Shown in pieces: positions 44,102-51,416 of a DNA stretch of 63,631 nucleotides. The position numbers and the translations under genes were made by a program. Each line of letters begins with the position of its first letter. Position 1 is the stretch's first letter. The notes under the pieces are model-generated. The model had not been told where the DNA came from. It saw only the letters and a program-made list of their open reading frames with translations, and ran no database searches. The DNA is from Methanomethylophilus sp963631655 (GTDB lineage: Archaea > Thermoplasmatota > Thermoplasmata > Methanomassiliicoccales > Methanomethylophilaceae), in contig CAVGRR010000003.1 of the NCBI GenBank assembly GCA_963631655.1, positions 1 to 63,631 of the forward strand, in the 5' to 3' direction.

Positions 44102-44222
44102 CGACCAATTTCACGATTTCACGCGGATCTTGATGAAATTCCGTCAGTGATGCACAAAAGCCGACGAAGATCAACGGAAATGATTGTCAGAAACTCGATT
44201 TTGACATAATAATAAAGAAGAG

Positions 44223-44298
44223 TGGTGGGCCCCCTCGGATTTGAACCGGGGTCACATGCACCCCAAGCATGAAGGATACCAAGCTACCCCAAGGGCCC
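44223..44298 (-). tRNA. tRNA-Pro (anticodon GGG)
   Basis: On the minus strand the acceptor GGGCCCT pairs with GGGGCCC. The anticodon stem CATGC/GCATG encloses TTGGGGT, giving anticodon GGG. The T-loop is GTTCAAATC, the discriminator is A44226, and CCA is encoded at 44223-44225. It lies 51 bases downstream of rpoN, possibly in the same transcript. Confidence 0.95.
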
Positions 44299-44349
44299 GT
44301 ATAGGGTGGATAAATGGTTTGGGTTAAATAGTTTGTTATGGCCAGCAGC

Positions 44350-44541
44350 TCATCCGAGCTGCGAGATCTCGCCGATGAGATTGGCGTGGGAGACGATCAT
44401 CCTGCGGCAGCAGTACCTCTCGAATCCCATTTCGTCGAGGACCGTTTGGGGGTCCTCGCCCATCTTCACGCGTTTCTCATACTCTGGATAGGCGGAACCG
44501 ACCACTTTTCCACAAGTAAAGCATCTCACCGGAATTATCAT
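44350..44541 (-). CDS. rpoN: DNA-directed RNA polymerase subunit N (Rpb10-like)
   Basis: This small zinc-binding subunit of archaeal RNA polymerase corresponds to eukaryotic Rpb10. The 63 residues start MIIPVRCFTCGKVVGSAYPEYEKRV. Zinc ligands are CFTC near the N-terminus and the CC pair in GFERYCCRRMI, and HANLIGEI is the usual end. It follows S9 by four bases in the conserved archaeal order L18e-L13-S9-RpoN. Longer upstream frames overlap rpsI and are not real. Despite the symbol, it is unrelated to bacterial sigma-54. Confidence 0.97.
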   Translation of the reverse strand: MIIPVRCFTCGKVVGSAYPEYEKRVKMGEDPQTVLDEMGFERYCCRRMIVSHANLIGEISQLG

Positions 44542-44545
44542 CAGA

Positions 44546-44944
44546 TCACCTGTAGGATTTCTGCTTCTTTGCGCGAGCACCAGGTCCCATAGGCTTCTTG
44601 GGCAGTTTCCTCCTGTCATCGTTGATGATGAGGGTCCTGTCGTATGCCCTGAACAGTGCTTCGAGCTCGTCGTCCTTGTAGAAGTCCACAAGTCCACGTG
44701 CGATAGCGGTCCTGACGGCAGCTGCCTGTCCCATGACTCCTCCGCCCTGAACGGTGACGGAGATGTCGACCTTTGCTGCTTTCTCGGGAACGAGCTGCAG
44801 GGGCTCTTCGATCTTGAGCCTCGCGAGTTCCGGAGTGTAGATTGCGATAGGGGTCTTGTTGACGGTGACCTTTCCAGTGCCTTCTTTCACGACTGCCCTG
44901 GCGATTGCGGTCTTTCTTTTTCCACTAGTGTTGACTGCATCCAT
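44546..44944 (-). CDS. rpsI: 30S ribosomal protein S9
   Basis: The 132 residues are a full archaeal S9 (uS9). The N-terminal SGKRKTAIARAVVKEGTGKV, the central GGGVMGQAAAVRTAIARGLVDF and the conserved basic tail GARAKKQKSYR, which reaches the tRNA in the P site, are all present. It lies five bases after L13 and four bases before rpoN in a ribosomal operon. Confidence 0.98.
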   Translation of the reverse strand: MDAVNTSGKRKTAIARAVVKEGTGKVTVNKTPIAIYTPELARLKIEEPLQLVPEKAAKVDISVTVQGGGVMGQAAAVRTAIARGLVDFYKDDELEALFRAYDRTLIINDDRRKLPKKPMGPGARAKKQKSYR

Positions 44945-44949
44945 TTAAA

Positions 44950-45375
44950 TCACCTGACTTTGGATCCCAGGAATCCGGAGATTTCACCCAGGGTCACGTA
45001 TTTGCACTGGACTGCCCTGGAAGCATCCTCGATCTTGACCTTTTCGCAGGTCTCGAACTGCTTGGGAACTCCGACGAAGACGTGGAGCATCCTGTATGCT
45101 TCCCTTCCGGTGGTGGTGTAGCGGGGGATCATTCCCTTTACGCACCTCTTGAAAAGGAGGTCGGCCCTGCGGGGGTAGAACGGTCCTTTCCTCTTGGTGA
45201 CCTCTCCGACGTCAACCTTGTGCTTGAACTCGGAGAACACTTCACTCCTCTCACCGGTGATGATGATCTGCTCTGCGTTAAGAACGACGACCTCTTCTCC
45301 GTCAAGGATCTTGGTGGCGACAACGCTTGCAAGCCTTCCGTAGATGAGTCCTTTTCCATCGATAACGGTAACCAT
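44950..45375 (-). CDS. rplM: 50S ribosomal protein L13
   Basis: The 141 residues are archaeal L13 (uL13). It starts VTVIDGKGLIYGRLASVVA and has the conserved KRGPFYPR-like RKGPFYPRRADLLFKRCVKGMIPR. The ATG at 45375 is preferred to a GTG three codons upstream: GGTGATT precedes it, and it matches the usual archaeal start. It overlaps or abuts the L18e gene, whose stop lies at 45381-45383. Confidence 0.97.
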   Translation of the reverse strand: MVTVIDGKGLIYGRLASVVATKILDGEEVVVLNAEQIIITGERSEVFSEFKHKVDVGEVTKRKGPFYPRRADLLFKRCVKGMIPRYTTTGREAYRMLHVFVGVPKQFETCEKVKIEDASRAVQCKYVTLGEISGFLGSKVR

Positions 45376-45380
45376 GCTAA

Positions 45381-45749
45381 TCACCCGAGAATCCTGACTT
45401 TGGAGCCGGTGGGGTTCTCTTCCATGAGCTCTTTGATGGTCATGGTCTTTCCGCCAGCGGCGACGATCGCTGCAGCGGCCTTTGCACTGAAGCTGTATGC
45501 CGCTACGTTCACTTTCTTGCTGATATCGCCGGCTGCGAGGACCTTACCGGGAACGATAACGGTCTCTCCGTCTGCGGTGTATTTCTCAATCTTGCTGAGG
45601 TTCGCCTCGGCCCACACCCTGCTGGGTGCTTCAAGCCGGAGCGCGATGTCTCGCCAGATAGCAGCTTTGGGGTCCTCCCTGGTCTTGGCCTTAAGATCTG
45701 CGATCAGGGCCACGAGCTGGGGGTTTGTCTTTAAGCTTTTGTTGCTCAT
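45381..45749 (-). CDS. rpl18e: 50S ribosomal protein L18e
   Basis: The 122 residues are the archaeal/eukaryotic L18e (eL18), a protein absent from bacteria. The segments WRDIALRLEAPSRVWAEANLSKIE and VIVPGKVLAAGDISKKVNVAAYSFS are typical. It heads the L18e-L13-S9-RpoN operon, and its presence is one of the clearest archaeal marks in the window. The promoter lies in the AT-rich interval 45750-45894, shared divergently with the TIM-barrel gene. Confidence 0.97.
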   Translation of the reverse strand: MSNKSLKTNPQLVALIADLKAKTREDPKAAIWRDIALRLEAPSRVWAEANLSKIEKYTADGETVIVPGKVLAAGDISKKVNVAAYSFSAKAAAAIVAAGGKTMTIKELMEENPTGSKVRILG

Positions 45750-45894
45750 TTTTCTGACTCTCCCGACATTGGGTGAAGGGGCCCTATGTTGGGGTCATTA
45801 ATAAACCTTATCAGAAGTCCTTATTTTATTATATATAATGTAGGAGACAAATTATATAACACAATGTTCGATTGCCCGTCAGTTGTGATTTTCC

Positions 45895-46974
45895 ATGATA
45901 AGATATGGTCCGGCCGGAATACCCCTCTCCTGTAAGGGTCGCACCCTTAAAGACGGGATCGAGGATGTGCACAATCTCGCTCTGACTGCATTGGAGATTC
46001 AGATGGTGAGACCGAAATATATGCTCGTGCCCCCCGAGGACGAGGAGGTCGGTCTTGCTGTCAGGGAGCTCGGACCCGAGACAGGTTTCGTCGTCGGAGT
46101 GGAGAAGGAGGGCGAACTCATCTACGATCCCGAGGAGATTGTCGAGGAGGAGGACAACATGATCGTCCTTCCGTCCGGTATCGCATCCTGCTTCAAGGAC
46201 CTGTACTCCCTCGGACACATGGCCGTCAGGCACGATATCAAGCTCTCGCTCCACACCCCTTACTACATGGACCTCGGATGCAGCATGGACTCCGAGGATG
46301 AGGACGAGGCCGCCATGGCATGGCAGTACTTCGACATCCTCAGGCAGTCCGCGGTCGTCACCAACGCCCTCGGAGGGGACATCGTCGTCACCAACGCCGG
46401 ACTGTACGATGACAAGAAACGCAGCCGCGAACAGACCGAGGAGAACATCCGCAACAACCTCGGCATGCTCCTAGGGTGGTGGAAGGACACCGGGATCAGA
46501 TCACGCCTCGGTATCGAGGTCACCGGACAGCAGAACGTCTTCGGTTCCATCGACCAGGTGCTCGACCTCTGCGACGAGTTCGACAGGGAGATCACGCCTG
46601 TGCTCAACTTCCCCCATTACCAGGCAAGGACCAGGGGTGCCCTGAACACCGCATCCGACTTCGTCGAGGTGCTCAACACATTCGCTTCATATTCCCCCGA
46701 CGGAATATACGCCTCGTTCTCCAACGTGGAGTTCACCCCCGACGGAAACGAGAAATGGCTCACTCCTCTCAAGAAGGGAGAACTCAGGTTCGAAAGGCTT
46801 GCCGAGGCACTGGCAGATCTGAAACCTGAAATGACCCTCATCTCCTCTTCGCCTCTTCTGGAACATGACGCCGTCTACATGAGGACCCTTACCGAGAGGG
46901 TGCTTTCCAAGAAGGCCGCCAAGTACCTCAAGGACAAGAAGAAACAGGAAGAGGCGGCAGCGGCCGCGGAGTGA
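45895..46974 (+). CDS. TIM-barrel protein (xylose isomerase-like/AP endonuclease family 2)
   Basis: The 359 residues look like a sugar-phosphate isomerase/endonuclease IV-type TIM barrel. It starts IRYGPAGIPLSCKGRTLKDGIEDV, then has IKLSLHTPYYMDL (the metal-ligand His strand), LGIEVTGQQNVFG and PVLNFPHYQART. A charged tail (KDKKKQEEAAAAAE) ends it. Archaea have several such proteins related to endonuclease IV; the substrate is not known. TATA-like TTATTATATATAATG lies about 60 bp upstream. The SIS-domain gene starts six bases after its stop, so the two form an operon. Confidence 0.8.
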   Translation: MIRYGPAGIPLSCKGRTLKDGIEDVHNLALTALEIQMVRPKYMLVPPEDEEVGLAVRELGPETGFVVGVEKEGELIYDPEEIVEEEDNMIVLPSGIASCFKDLYSLGHMAVRHDIKLSLHTPYYMDLGCSMDSEDEDEAAMAWQYFDILRQSAVVTNALGGDIVVTNAGLYDDKKRSREQTEENIRNNLGMLLGWWKDTGIRSRLGIEVTGQQNVFGSIDQVLDLCDEFDREITPVLNFPHYQARTRGALNTASDFVEVLNTFASYSPDGIYASFSNVEFTPDGNEKWLTPLKKGELRFERLAEALADLKPEMTLISSSPLLEHDAVYMRTLTERVLSKKAAKYLKDKKKQEEAAAAAE

Positions 46975-46980
46975 TATCCT

Positions 46981-47517
46981 TTGGATACGCTCGAGTCTCT
47001 GGTCGGAGCATGCTCGAAAGCCCTTTCGGGCATCTCCGAACAGGACAGAAACAACCTGATCGACCGCATACTCTCGGCCAAACGCGTGTTCATATTCGGT
47101 GTCGGCAGGTCCGGCCTCGTAGGTCAGACCTTCGCCATCCGTCTGGTCCAGATGGGTCTTCAGGTGTCCTTTGTCGGAGACATGACCACGCCCATCCTGA
47201 AAAAGGATGATCTTTTGATCCTCATTTCCAACACGGGAAACACCATGTCGGTGGTCACCACCGCCAAGATCGCCCGCCGTCTGGGAACACATGTCATCTC
47301 CATAACCTCCAACAAAGAAGGAGATCTCGTGAAGACGTCGGATGATGCCATATTCGTCGCCACACTTTCTGACAAGGAGATCACCGAAATGGCGCCTCTG
47401 GGAACCGTCTTCGAGGATGCCACCATCCTGTTCTTCGATACACTGGTCCCGAGGCTCATGAAGAAACTGAATCTCAAAGAACAGGACCTGCGCAACAACC
47501 ACGCGATCTGGGTCTGA
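46981..47517 (+). CDS. SIS-domain protein, probably 6-phospho-3-hexuloisomerase
   Basis: The 178 residues form a single SIS sugar isomerase domain. The phosphosugar-binding loops are FIFGVGRSGLVGQTFAIRL and ILISNTGNTMSVVT, and the end FEDATILFFDTLVPRLMKKL matches hexuloisomerases. That enzyme interconverts hexulose-6-phosphate and fructose-6-phosphate, used by archaea for ribulose-5-phosphate supply. The start is TTG 46981, six bases after the TIM-barrel stop. No hexulose-phosphate synthase is adjacent. It converges with the JAB-like gene, one base between stops. Confidence 0.85.
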   Translation: MDTLESLVGACSKALSGISEQDRNNLIDRILSAKRVFIFGVGRSGLVGQTFAIRLVQMGLQVSFVGDMTTPILKKDDLLILISNTGNTMSVVTTAKIARRLGTHVISITSNKEGDLVKTSDDAIFVATLSDKEITEMAPLGTVFEDATILFFDTLVPRLMKKLNLKEQDLRNNHAIWV

Positions 47518-47518
47518 T

Positions 47519-47926
47519 TCAGAGATTCTCGACCATCGCGGAAGGCACCTTTCTGGCGACCCCGCTGTCGACGGAATACATCGCCATCTCCCCTCCGGAA
47601 CAGTCCACCGCTATCGCATAGACCTTGGTGTATCCGAAGAGGGACTGTACCTTCCTCACATCGGCCTGGGTCATTGTACAATTGCCTTCGCAGGACCTGA
47701 ACCAGCCGACGGCGTTGGGGATCCTGCTGAGGTCCTGGGTCAGACCGCTCACGATGCAATATGTCCCGCGGTCGTCAAAATAGAGTTTACCGAGAAGAAG
47801 ACCTTCGATGCAGGTCTCGGATGCGTATGCCTCATCGGAAAGATCGGCGAGATATTGGGCCACACTCTCTCCGAAGAACAGCTCGGCACCCGGCATCGAA
47901 CGTGTCCTTTTCTCGGTCTGGGTCAT
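47519..47926 (-). CDS. JAB/MPN-fold protein with replaced zinc ligands, in ubiquitin-like cassette
   Basis: The 135 residues follow the JAB/MPN fold: an upstream Glu in ETCIEGLLLGKLYF, then NAVGWFRSCEGNCTMTQADVR. JAMM proteases that cut isopeptide bonds have GWxHSHP...SxxD at this place. Here the two histidines are Arg77 and Cys79 and the serine is Thr86; only Asp89 is kept. It is therefore probably a non-catalytic MPN protein or uses different chemistry. It is the last gene of the cassette, six bases after the E2-like gene. A binding role for the ubiquitin-like protein is inferred. Confidence 0.75.
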   Translation of the reverse strand: MTQTEKRTRSMPGAELFFGESVAQYLADLSDEAYASETCIEGLLLGKLYFDDRGTYCIVSGLTQDLSRIPNAVGWFRSCEGNCTMTQADVRKVQSLFGYTKVYAIAVDCSGGEMAMYSVDSGVARKVPSAMVENL

Positions 47927-47932
47927 TGGATA

Positions 47933-48373
47933 TCAGACCCTGTCGAGGAACCATTCCGCGGCCGCCGCACAGGTCGGATTGGTAAGAGGGTTGAATGGAT
48001 TCGGATGGTCGACCAGGTCGATCAGCGTCTCGATGAACTCCTTCAGATTCGAATCGAAGGTCCAATGGTCGAGCTCCGCCACGCAGACGGAACCGCCCTC
48101 GGAATGAGGCATGATGTTCGGGTGGAATATCTCGGTGTTCCACCTGACCTTCGGCCTCTCGTAAGGGTAATCCTCACCGATGAATATCGTGAACCTCTGG
48201 TCCGGGCACGGTACATCGGGTGCGGAAAAAGCCTCGGTGTCGTGAAGCGTGATGTCGATCGCAAAAGGAAAATCGATGCTGTCCGGAATGTCTGGGACAT
48301 CTATCCCGAGGTCCGCCGCACCGGAAAGGTCGTTCCTCAGTCTCTTGACAAGAATAGGGATTGGCATTCCCAT
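47933..48373 (-). CDS. E2 ubiquitin-conjugating enzyme-like protein (UBC fold)
   Basis: The 146 residues carry the full set of UBC landmarks. YPYERPKVRWNT leads into IFHPNI with the HPN motif at 84-86. Cys97 in GGSVCVAEL is in the position of the catalytic cysteine. Trp104, then a helix, then HPNPFNPL complete the pattern. In eukaryotes E2 receives ubiquitin from E1 on this cysteine and transfers it to lysines. The ATG at 48373 is chosen because it lies four bases after the Gly-Gly stop of the ubiquitin-like gene. It is a canonical, probably active E2 in an archaeon. Confidence 0.92.
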   Translation of the reverse strand: MGMPIPILVKRLRNDLSGAADLGIDVPDIPDSIDFPFAIDITLHDTEAFSAPDVPCPDQRFTIFIGEDYPYERPKVRWNTEIFHPNIMPHSEGGSVCVAELDHWTFDSNLKEFIETLIDLVDHPNPFNPLTNPTCAAAAEWFLDRV

Positions 48374-48377
48374 ATTA

Positions 48378-48617
48378 TCATCCGCCCTGGGGGTCGGGAA
48401 CGAGCACAAGGGTGTCCCCGTTCTTCAGACCCAGTTCTCCGATCGAGATGTTGGCTGACAGCAGCCTGTTCCCGAACTTCATGACATAGGCTATCGTCTC
48501 ATTGTCCCAGTACTGCGAGGCGAACGCGATCACGTCGCCCACGGAATCGGTCTCTTCGATCTCGACGGAAATCGTCGATCCTTTGACCGAGTTTTCTATC
48601 TTCACGTTCAGTGTCAT
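48378..48617 (-). CDS. Ubiquitin-like protein with terminal Gly-Gly
   Basis: The 79 residues fit the beta-grasp fold: strands TLNVKIEN and STISVEIEE, a helix VGDVIAFASQYW, then IAYVMKFGNRLL and LGLKNGDTLVLV. The protein ends in PDPQGG directly before the stop codon, so the diglycine needs no processing, unlike eukaryotic ubiquitin precursors. The start at 48617 overlaps the E1 stop by four bases (ATGA). Lysines at 6, 12, 47 and 65 could support chains. The position between E1 and E2 marks it as the modifier. A sulfur carrier like MoaD/SAMP is the alternative, but the neighbouring E2 argues for conjugation. Confidence 0.88.
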   Translation of the reverse strand: MTLNVKIENSVKGSTISVEIEETDSVGDVIAFASQYWDNETIAYVMKFGNRLLSANISIGELGLKNGDTLVLVPDPQGG

Positions 48618-49375
48618 GTTCTGTCTCCATGGTTGGGGCACCTGGGGTCGATATCGGTCTCAAAGACCTCCATCGTACCCTGTATGCCGTCGTAGTAGTT
48701 TAACCCAATCACGCACAGGTGCTCGCATCCGCAGACTATCTTTATCGTCTCACGGACACAGGCCGCCGCTATCACGGATGCGGTGGTGACACCTGAGGAC
48801 AATATCCTGGTGTCCTCACGGACCTCCCCCGGGTCGCAGGAGAACGTCCGATGGAGTTCGTCGAGATGAGTGCGGTTCATGGTGCATTCGAGGCACGGAC
48901 CTGTTTTGAGAATGGTCATCACCTTCCCCCTGAAACCGTCGGTGGACCCGTCCACATACGGGATCCCGTAATAGCGAGCATGCGAGTTCAAATGAAGTCT
49001 GGCACTTATGCTGTCGAGGCATCCGACGTAGATGTCGAATGAAGAAAGATCGATGGATTGAATACGGCCGTTGACAGGTGTCGCCACGCATTCGGGGTCG
49101 AGATCGGTTGCAGCTTCTGCGGCCACCTCCGCCTTGTTCCGGCCGATGTCCTTTTCCCTGAAGAGAACGCATCTGCTCAGATTGGTCCTCTCGACAGTAT
49201 CGAAATCGACTATCGAGATATTGTGGAATCCCGCAAGTGCCAGACACTTCACGGCCTCATTCCCCAGAGCACCTGCTCCGGCGACGAGTACACGTGCCTT
49301 ATGGATGCGCCGGATGTCGATCCAATCGGTCCGGGCCATCCTGTCATAACGGGTTCCTAGATCTGCATCGTCCAA
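48614..49375 (-). CDS. E1-like activating enzyme (ThiF/UBA3-type)
   Basis: The 253 residues form one ThiF/E1 adenylation domain. The nucleotide loop GAGALG is at 33-38, and Asp57/Asp59 lie in VDFDTVERTNLSR with the arginine finger Arg68. KAEVAA starts at Lys81. VGCLDSISAR and VDGSTDGFRGKVMTI closely recall eukaryotic UBA3. Zinc ligands are Cys161 and Cys164 (CLEC) with Cys246/His249 near the end; Cys180 in TFSC is the likely catalytic cysteine. The start is TTG 49375, just inside a TATA-driven transcript (TTATAAAT near 49410); an ATG at 49339 is an alternative. It heads the four-gene ubiquitin-like operon. Confidence 0.9.
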   Translation of the reverse strand: MDDADLGTRYDRMARTDWIDIRRIHKARVLVAGAGALGNEAVKCLALAGFHNISIVDFDTVERTNLSRCVLFREKDIGRNKAEVAAEAATDLDPECVATPVNGRIQSIDLSSFDIYVGCLDSISARLHLNSHARYYGIPYVDGSTDGFRGKVMTILKTGPCLECTMNRTHLDELHRTFSCDPGEVREDTRILSSGVTTASVIAAACVRETIKIVCGCEHLCVIGLNYYDGIQGTMEVFETDIDPRCPNHGDRT

Positions 49376-49539
49376 GGCTGATACCTGTTTGAATAGCGCT
49401 TGGATGATTTATAAGCCTAACCGCGGATTCACGATCGCGGAATGGTCCTCAGACCGTATTTTCGGTGATCTGGCACATTATGATTATGCTGCGGAGAGAT
49501 TGAAAATAGGGAATATATCTGTGGGTGTCTTGTGAAAAT

Positions 49540-49632
49540 TTTTCATGCGTGAAAGAATTTTAATCAATTCTCAAAAAATTTTCATGCGTGAAAAAAATTT
49601 AATAAATTCAAGAGTATGATACATGCATGAAA
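49540..49632 (+). repeat. Three phased promoter repeats before the second DUF4143 ATPase
   Basis: TTTTCATGCGTGAAA occurs at 49540-49554 and 49579-49593. A third copy, CATGCATGAAA at 49622-49632, contains the start codon at 49627. The cores CATGCRTGAAA repeat with a period of exactly 39 bp. Each unit is near-palindromic (TTTCA...TGAAA), and the spacers resemble each other (AATTTTAATCAATTC and AAATTTAATAAATTC). The second spacer supplies the TATA element about 25 bp before the start. The rest of 49376-49539 holds only the E1 promoter. Confidence 0.82.
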
Positions 49633-50823
49633 GAGTATCTGATGCGCAGAAGATACTTGAAAAAGATCGCTGCAGGCCGCGGAGACTGCGATGTGATCAA
49701 AGTGATCACCGGGATCCGTCGCTGCGGAAAATCGGTCCTGCTGAAATTATATCGTGAAGAACTGATCTCTTCCGGCGTTGACGAATCTGACATATTCTAC
49801 CTGGATTTTGAGAGTTTTGAGGGCAGGAAGATCAAAACCTCCGAACAACTGGACGAACTCATCGCACCGAAGATACCGGAGGACAGAACATATTACATCC
49901 TGTTCGACGAGATACAGAACGTCCGCGGATGGGAACTCACCCTGGCATCCCTGAATTCCAAAGGGAACTGCGATGTGTACGTCACAGGATCCAATTCCAA
50001 TATGCTTTCTTCCGACCTTGCCACACACATTTCGGGCCGTCATGTGGAGATCAAAGTCCTTCCGCTGTCCCTGAAAGAGTTCACTGTGAAGAACGGGTAT
50101 TCCGACGGGAATGCCGCATTCAAGGACTATCTTGAATATGGAGGATTGCCCGGAGTGGATCCGAAACGCGGTCGGGAGTACTGCTTGGACTATCTTCAGG
50201 GCGCATTCGACTCCGTGGTTTTGAAGGATGTCATGAGACTGGTTGGAACAGCAGACTCCTACAAGATCCGGGAGACAGCCCATTTCCTACAGTCGAATAT
50301 CGGCAATATCACCAACGATGACAACATCGCCAAAGACCTGGGTCTGGGCTGTACAACGGTCGACAGATACCTCAGATCGATGACGGAAGCATTCCTGTTC
50401 TACAAATGTCCCAGATATGACATGGTAGGCAGAAAGCTGCTGAGGACCAACGGGAAATACTACGTCTCAGACCTCGGGATGAGGAATGCGGAACTGGGTC
50501 TCGCCACAGGTGATGATACCAGCCGCCCCCTTGAGAATATCGTGTTCCTGGAATTGATCAGGAGAGGATATGACATCAGGGTCGGAAGCTATCATGATTC
50601 CGAGATAGATTTCATTGCGAAGAGGCATGGAAAGGTGGAGTACTATCAAGTGTGCCAGACGGTCCTGGCCGAAGGGACCGTGAAGAGGGAAATGGCTCCG
50701 CTTTCCAAGACGGGGGACAACCGTCAGAAGACCATCCTCACTCTTGACAGATTCGGACTCGGGGACCATGAAGGGGTGCTTATCGTCAATCTGGTGGATT
50801 GGCTGATGGAGTCGGAACTGTAA
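49627..50823 (+). CDS. AAA_14/DUF4143 family ATPase (second copy)
   Basis: The 398 residues share the architecture of the gene at 3043: Walker A GIRRCGKS at 29-36, Walker B FDEIQ at 93-97 and VTGSNSNML as sensor. A helix-turn-helix-like segment (NIAKDLGLGCTTVDRYLRSM) follows, and the C-terminus has a DUF4143/PD-(D/E)XK-like core (SEIDFIAKRHGKVEYYQV). The two proteins are diverged paralogues, not recent copies. The family's function is unknown. The first codons lie within the third promoter repeat, so anything binding the repeats would block expression. Confidence 0.87.
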   Translation: MKEYLMRRRYLKKIAAGRGDCDVIKVITGIRRCGKSVLLKLYREELISSGVDESDIFYLDFESFEGRKIKTSEQLDELIAPKIPEDRTYYILFDEIQNVRGWELTLASLNSKGNCDVYVTGSNSNMLSSDLATHISGRHVEIKVLPLSLKEFTVKNGYSDGNAAFKDYLEYGGLPGVDPKRGREYCLDYLQGAFDSVVLKDVMRLVGTADSYKIRETAHFLQSNIGNITNDDNIAKDLGLGCTTVDRYLRSMTEAFLFYKCPRYDMVGRKLLRTNGKYYVSDLGMRNAELGLATGDDTSRPLENIVFLELIRRGYDIRVGSYHDSEIDFIAKRHGKVEYYQVCQTVLAEGTVKREMAPLSKTGDNRQKTILTLDRFGLGDHEGVLIVNLVDWLMESEL

Positions 50824-50879
50824 GAATGATCCTGAATGCCCGAGGCCGAACGGCCCCGGAATTGAATTGTTTGCTGAGA

Positions 50880-51416
50880 TCACATCAGGTTCTTGGTCCT
50901 GTACTTCCAGGAGTAGATGGCAAGAGCGATGAAGAGGATGATCAGCCCTGCGATGACATAAGGCATCGTGGCGGCCTCGAAACTCTGCTTCAGATCGTCT
51001 TCCTTCTCGATGACCAGGTGGTCGGCCGTCCACTGCGATTCCACATCATAGTTGACATAGATCGAAGTATTTTCGGTCAGTCCGGAGCCGTCAAGACCTT
51101 CGGGCTGTTCGCAGTATGCGTATGCATAGGAGAGCATCGAACAGCTCTCGAAACTATCCCTGCCGAGGATCTTCAGCTCCGAACCGAGGGTGACGGAACT
51201 GAGGGTGCCGCAGTCGTAGAAGGCGTAGATCCCGACCGTCTGGGTCTTGTTGAGATTGATGCTTGTCAGCATGTCGCAGCTGTAGAACGCATTGTCCGCG
51301 ACCTCGATCACGGAGTCGGGCAGGATCACTCCGTCGAGCGAGTTGCAATATCCGAAACAGCGCTCCGGGATCAGCATGATACTGTTGCTCAGGGTCACTT
51401 CGGCAAGGAGGATCAG
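50880..51416 (-). pseudogene. C-terminal fragment of the frameshifted surface protein
   Basis: This frame continues the leucine-rich repeats of the gene at 51413-54658: LAEVTLSNSIMLIPERCFGY, then LPDSVIEVADNAFYSCDML and VGIYAFYDCGTLSSVTLGS. It ends with a membrane anchor (YVIAGLIILFIALAIYSW) and a short basic tail. No start codon or ribosome site precedes it. The shift lies at about 51405-51416, where a TGA and a missing base interrupt an expected N-C-S-S-L-A-E-V repeat. The fragment supplies the cell-surface anchor, so its loss would release or destabilise the protein. Confidence 0.75.

Noticed and set aside
44350..44541. rpoN as a sigma-54 gene
   Set aside because: The product is the 63-residue zinc-binding archaeal polymerase subunit N, unrelated to sigma-54.
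51413..51416. Selenocysteine or other readthrough of the TGA that ends the surface protein
   Set aside because: A second in-frame TGA follows five codons later and the homologous continuation is in another frame, so a frameshift explains it better.
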